A program made the translations under genes and the position numbers. A DNA stretch of 64,000 nt, taken from Tetrastigma voinierianum (taxonomy: Eukaryota > Streptophyta > Magnoliopsida > Vitales > Vitaceae). Under the pieces are notes generated by a model, which saw only the letters and a program-made list of their open reading frames with translations, was not told the origin of the DNA and ran no database searches. Positions 59,501 to 64,000 of this stretch are shown one piece after another. The stretch lies in NCBI GenBank assembly GCA_016808115.1, contig JAEQBH010002966.1:434001-498000 (forward strand), in the 5' to 3' direction. The stretch's first letter is position 1, and each line of letters begins with the position of its first letter.

Positions 59501-60337
59501 TCTATCGCGACTGAGTATTTTTATGTCGCAACAAAGTTGGCTAAGGCAAAGAGAAATTATGTCGTGACAGAGCAAATTCTATGTCGCGATAAAGTTGGCT
59601 AGTGTAGGGAGATTTTATATCGCGACAAAGGATTTTTATGTCGTGACGAGTGGCCGACGAAAGCTCCATACCTCCTAAGGCAATTTGGGCGTCGCGAAGG
59701 CTAGCGAGCACGGCGGTGTGGTGACATGTGTATCGCTGACGAGAGGCCTTGGCGCGCGACAGACGAAGCAGCGCGTGCGCGAGACCCGAAGCCAAATTGG
59801 TACGACGAGAGGTGCGCTACGACAAAGGAATTTTGTCGCGACCAAAGAATTTTGTGTCCGCGACAAAGAGGCGAAGGCAACAAGGAACTTTGCCTTAATG
59901 CGATAAGTACTTTCCTTGTTCGCGACGAGGAAGATGTGTAGGCTGGAAACTAAATTCGTGACACGAAATTTTAGGTTGGGGCGGTGATCATGGCCGAGGA
60001 AAGTCCTATGTCGCGACGGGTTCATGCAGCCATGTAGGAAGCGGTGCTACGCAAGCGACAAGCTTGTCGCGGTAAGGCATAGTGCGTGCGACAGAGTGCT
60101 GGGCGAGCAGTGACACGCTCGGGGCTCGCACACGACAAGGCTCAGCACGCGCGATGGAGTTGTTCTGTCGTGACAGAGGATTCTCTGTCGTGACCGACTT
60201 CTCACAGTGGCTAGTAGCGCACTGTGTTGTGCACTGTTTGAGTCACTGTTCACACTAGGTTTCCAAATTTTGATTTCCAATCCAATGGGACCTAAAATAG
60301 TAAAAAAAAAAAAAACCCCAAGATTTTGGATGTCACA
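56598..60337 (+). repeat. Solo LTR 3 (same family), with minisatellite, TSD AATAC
   Basis: Starts TATAAAACCCG (G to A at the second base) and ends GGATGTCACA; AATAC flanks both sides (56593-56597, 60338-60342). It aligns to solo LTR 2 from the start to ~58480 ('taataaaactca' against 'taataactctt' near the end). It then holds ~1.75 kb of GTCGCGAC-type repeats, and ends with a short LTR tail. Length is 3.74 kb against 2.55 kb for solo LTR 2. The purine tract is at 57095-57240. Confidence 0.8.
58500..60240. repeat. GTCGCGAC palindrome minisatellite inside solo LTR 3
   Basis: The palindrome and its CpG-decay variants (GTCGTGAC, GTCACGAC, GTTGCGAC, GTCGCAAC) recur throughout. In the regular core (59222-59647) they start at 59222, 59242, 59278, 59299, 59334, 59355, 59391, 59411, 59447, 59468, 59504, 59525, 59561, 59583, 59619 and 59640. 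This is an alternation of ~21 and ~36 bases, with a 57-bp period. Toward 59680-60130 the array becomes CpG-rich and irregular. Open frames there have no coding support. Confidence 0.85.
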
Positions 60338-61009
60338 AATACCTCATGAGAAACATAGATATAAATATAAATTCATTAAAAACATATGCTAAGTTCATAG
60401 CATAATAAATGGGATAAAAAAACTACAAGAATAACGAATGAAGATATTTTACGTAAACAAAATTTAAAATTGTAGCTCTTTTGCAAGCCAAGTAGTTCTA
60501 TTCACACCCCATTGATATCTCTACGCACCCCATTTCTAAATACACCCCATTATTATCTCTTTACACCCCATTCCATAAAAAATTTTCCATCCTAACCACA
60601 TCGACACCCCTCAAATTTGTTCCCCAAAAACCATCCTCCCCATTTCTTACCAAAACAAAACCCCCAAATCCGGAGAACCGACCAACCTCCGCACCCGGAA
60701 GGGGGCCACGATCCTCATGCCAGAAACCCGAGAGAACCTCCCAATCAGGTCGAGTAAAGTTTGTTTTCATCAATTTGTTTTCTTGGTTTTAGATTTTGAG
60801 CCGGAATCTGTGTTCCCGGATTCGGAAACATGAATCTGAGCGTCCGGATTTCATTGAATCCGGTAGCATCTGTTATTCGGATTCAGATGTAGGATTTATT
60901 GGTTCTCCGGATGTGCAAGATGTCAGAATCCATTGAATAGTCGGATTTCCTGATATGGGATTTTTATCTTCACCGGATTTGATTATGTCAGAATTAATGT
61001 ATTTGACGG

Positions 61010-61190
61010 TTAATGATGTCGGGATTTAATGCAATTTTCGGATTTAATGATGTCGAGTTTAATTACATTTACAGTTTAGGGATGTCCGGTTAATCACGAT
61101 TCGGATTTGATGATGTCCGGTTAATCACGATTCTGGTTGATGATGTCGGATTAGTTGCATAACGGTTGATGATGTCGGTTGATTTCTCAC
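61010..61190. repeat. ~30-bp degenerate minisatellite
   Basis: 'gatgtc(c)gg(a)tt' recurs at ~61014, 61049, 61081, 61112, 61142 and 61171, about 30 bases apart, e.g. 'gatgtccggttaatcacgat' twice (61081, 61112). Confidence 0.7.
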
Positions 61191-61336
61191 AAATACTATT
61201 GTAATTTAGATGGTGATAGATAATGTAGAGTGCACTATGAATCTCTTACTCTTATTATTAACCAGAAGATTTTAAGTGCATCTGAGTCCACATGATTATT
61301 AGTCATATAATTCTTCGCTAATGCAGCAAATTTATA

Positions 61337-61406
61337 AACTTATATGAGAAAATAGGTGAACAATAACTAGTAACTTATATGAGAAAATAGGTGAACAATA
61401 ACTAGT
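61337..61406. repeat. Perfect 35-bp tandem duplication
   Basis: Two identical units (61337-61371 and 61372-61406) open with 'aacttatatgagaaaatagg'. Being identical in a decayed neighbourhood, the duplication is recent or an assembly artefact. Confidence 0.9.
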
Positions 61407-61852
61407 TAAGGTTGGGTCGAAATGGAAGTTAGTACGTCATTTAAGATTGTATTTACCTGACACATACATAATATCTGAAATTTTCTTCAATCTCATTCTT
61501 TCTATTAATTAACTAAGCGTATTTTTATATAATTTAATTCCTCTAGCCAACCCAAAAAATATGGTTCTTTACAGTTGTCTTTTATCATTCACGGGAGGTG
61601 CCTAGAAAAACATATGGAGTGTGATTGTTTTGATGTGAAGTGCGTCATCCCACTTGGTATTGTTATTTTATTGAATGATGAGATAACCATCATATCAAAA
61701 ATTTTAACCTCCACCCAAAATAAAAAATAAAAAGTGCATACTATTCCAACTATATTTTTCGATTAGACATTTATGCAGTGATCATCCTACGCATTTTTTA
61801 TTTAATGATGATATTATTTAAGTTATCGATGTTTATTTTCTTTGAAATAGAT

Positions 61853-63996
61853 ATGCCACCACGTGCTCGAGGAGGATATACATCTAGTGCACCTCGCGGA
61901 CGACTCTTGGATCGGGCGTGGGCGGCCGGAGTTCAATTGAGAGGTTGAGCGGCGAGCGGATCCAGTTGGTTGAGGCATCCTCGGCAGCATGATAGGGATG
62001 AGCATGAGGAGGTATTCGAGGGTGCTCCTGGAGAACCTATTGATAGATGTATATTGCGGAGTTTTGACAAACATATTGCAGCAAAGATATGGTTGGGAGA
62101 GGTAAACAATCATTGTCCAAAGCTATATATATATATATATATATGTTAATTTTGAATTCACGTAGCGAATTGTAATTTATTTGCCATTTTATTGTAGGAT
62201 TCAGGCACCGTGAAATTGAGTCGATCACATGGTGCAAAGACTGCGGTTATGGGAGCTAGATATGGAGAGGTCTCGCATAATTGTACATCGAATCTGGGTT
62301 GGCATCGTTGACTAATGTTGCGGTCATCGAGTTGCGAGTAGGCCGTGTTATCGGCTTTGTGGCGGTGGGACGAGACCACGACATTTCATATCTTGGATTT
62401 GGTGAGATGACCATCACACTGAGCGGTGTCGTATCCATCTTACATATACCTGTTCTTGGATCGATAATATCATTCTCCACCGGCCGCTTCATGTGGACGA
62501 TGCGATACTTTATTGGTGGGTTGTTGGGCACTAAACGTAGGCATCTAGAGAGACGGACGGTGTCGTTCTCCCTTCGGTTCATTCTTGTGGTGAGGGATCA
62601 TTTCTCGACTAATGCGGATAAATCATACGATGATGATGTAGTGTTGCTACTCGAGCTTTCTTGCTCCATGCGGTTGGATTTTACTCTATTTGCGATAAGA
62701 GTGCAACCGATTAATCACTGACAAATGTGCCTTGGAGCTATTAAAGGGACCTCGCATGGTTGGTAGCTATCTTGGGGTCGCGGCTTGTTTGGCATACTGT
62801 ATGCGAGACAGCGACTCTTTGCGACCAGGTTTGAGGTGCGGTTGGGGTGGCCCTACGTGGATTTCTGAAGTGCGATTGATGACAATTTTGAAGCCGTTTG
62901 TATAATTTTTCAATGTTTATCGATGATATTGATATTAATTATCTTATTGATTATGTAGGCTGGATTCTGAGCACTTTAGGGTGTTTTCTTCTTGGTTATG
63001 TCGTCCTGCCAGAGTCCAGTCCGTGCCTTCAGTTGGGCCCGCCGCAGTGATTCAGATAGTTTGTAGTCGGTTCGGGAGAGACTTCGATCGATTCGCGAAT
63101 TTAGTGCGGTGGGAGCCATATGAGGATCCTTCGGTGAGCACCCACTTTCAGATATTGCATGGTGATACGGATGCATAAAGTGCGGACAAGTTGTGGAGCC
63201 ATATCATCCGGAGCGGGTCTTACGCCAGTTTGGCTATATTCAGACCATTCCTCCGCTGACCTTTCACACCTCCGCGACGTGGTAGTAGCTTATTGGTTGA
63301 TGTGGGAGAGATGGACGGATCACCTCTTGTGTCCCGGTCGGGTCGACGATGCCTATACTCAGGCTCAGGAGAGAGTGTACCAGAGTATATGGCCTGGTAT
63401 GATCGCATATCGCATCGCATCGTTCAACCCCACAGCTTAGGTCGGGTTCTCTGACGGATGCCGCGATCCTCTCTTGCCCTCACATCGCTAAATCTACCGG
63501 TGATCTTTGTAAGTTAAATATGGACCGTTTGACTGGTAATCTAAATTGTACATAATTTGATACTTAACTTTTTTATTATATTACTAATATTAAGTTCACA
63601 TATTATTTATGTAGCGTATTGCCAGAGCATTGACTTCATTGAGGCATGTGATATGCGGGAAAGAGACCCAGTGCGATTATTTTTGGGGTGAGCGAGCGCG
63701 TGACATACTTTACGGGCGGATGACGCGACGGCATCTCACGGCCTCCATCACCGACCAGGCATGTCGCGCTACCATCACACTCATCCCTTTTTTAGCCCTC
63801 CGCTTTTTGTCTATCCTCCACCGGCATCGGTTGATCCTCCACCGTCATCGGATGATCCTGCTGCCAGTGGTTCTCCTCCCACCCGGCTTCATTTGCTCCT
63901 CCCGCAGCACCTCGTCGGATCCCTTGGCTACTGCGCGGATTCCTCTTGCATCTGTCTGCATTTTATGTTCGTTCGAAGAGGAAAAAAAAGACTTAG
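61853..63996 (+). pseudogene. Plant mobile domain (PMD/MAIN-like) protein gene relic
   Basis: PMD proteins are plant-specific nuclear proteins, found both as host genes (MAIN, MAIL) and inside transposons. Exon 1 (61853-62101) starts MPPRARGGYTSSAPRG, has one stop (TGA 61946-61948) and resumes to 'SFDKHIAAKIWLGE'. The intron 62102-62197 (GT...AG, with a TA microsatellite) joins in frame to 'DSGTVKLSRSHGAK'. Exon 2 holds 'DISYLGFGEMTITLSGVVSI' (the GEMTITL core, ~62370-62435) and 'GSYLGVAACLAYC' (~62762-62800). An acceptor at 62957-62958 leads to 'FDRFANLVRWEPYEDPSV', then 'PERVLRQFGYIQTIPP' (~63210-63255) and 'MWERWTDHLL'. An intron at 63509-63614 leads to 'RIARALTSLRHVICGKE' and a Pro-rich tail ending SKRKKKT, stop TAG 63994-63996. 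Several frameshifts are present, so it is non-functional as read. Confidence 0.8.
62123..62145. repeat. (TA)n microsatellite in intron 1 of the PMD relic
   Basis: A run of about eleven TA dinucleotides between the donor at 62102 and the acceptor at 62196-62197. Confidence 0.9.
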
Positions 63997-64000
63997 TTTT

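Larger units (their letters stand above)
60338..61852. other. Non-coding DNA upstream of the PMD relic
   Basis: 60495-60620 repeats 'acaccccatt'. 60780-61190 is a degenerate GATGTCGGATT-type minisatellite. A perfect 35-bp tandem duplication lies at 61337-61406. No gene is seen; the C-rich 60560-60770 frame on the - strand is unsupported. Confidence 0.5.

Noticed and set aside
59675..60280. Several overlapping open frames of 60-116 codons on both strands
   Set aside because: They lie in the CpG-rich minisatellite end, where stop codons are rare. They read as repeats and have no known motif.
1..64000. CRISPR arrays, bacterial operons, phage or defence systems
   Set aside because: The repeats found are tandem minisatellites and LTRs with no spacer structure; all coding relics are plant transposon or PMD families.

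Overview
The window is repeat-dense nuclear DNA of a flowering plant, of the kind found in pericentromeric or other heterochromatic regions. Evidence for this is three Athila-type Ty3/gypsy LTR retrotransposons with primer-binding sites resembling the 3' end of plant tRNA-Asp, a MuDR-type (MULE) transposase, long solo LTRs with target-site duplications (TSDs), and a plant mobile domain (PMD/MAIN-like) sequence. The species cannot be told from the sequence. No intact protein-coding gene is visible. Nearly every coding relic is broken by stops and small indels, so open frames here are short islands or chance.

Layout. 1-447, 9201-10134 and 20079-20545 are LTR pieces of element 1, an Athila-like element on the + strand. 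Its body holds gag, protease, reverse transcriptase/RNase H, integrase and an env-like third ORF. Element 2 (10135-20078, +) sits inside the 3' LTR of element 1. It has two LTRs, gag, protease and a third-ORF relic, but no reverse transcriptase or integrase. Element 3 (20817-35294, - strand) has the same reduced plan, and a 4.3 kb repeat (repeat A, 28227-32490) is inserted between its gag and protease.

35295-38639 is mostly AT-rich non-coding DNA with two tRNA-derived SINE-like pieces facing each other. About 38640-49400 is a MULE on the - strand, broken into three coding pieces by repeat B (42846-45849, an inverted copy of repeat A) and by a solo LTR (46160-48466). Two more solo LTRs of the same family follow (52412-54960 and 56598-60337). 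All three carry perfect 5-bp TSDs (ACAAC, ATTTT, AATAC). The second lies in a ~331-bp tandem repeat. The third carries a 57-bp-period minisatellite built on the palindrome GTCGCGAC.

61853-63996 is a decayed PMD/MAIN-like gene with recognisable exon-intron borders.

How it fits together. The order of insertion can be read directly: element 2 is younger than element 1; repeat A is younger than element 3; repeat B and solo LTR 1 are younger than the MULE; solo LTR 2 is younger than the ~331-bp array. Elements 2 and 3 lack the enzymes for reverse transcription and integration and would have needed a helper such as an intact relative of element 1. The most unusual signal is the CpG-palindrome minisatellite, present as a regular array in the third solo LTR, in repeat B, and as traces in repeat A.
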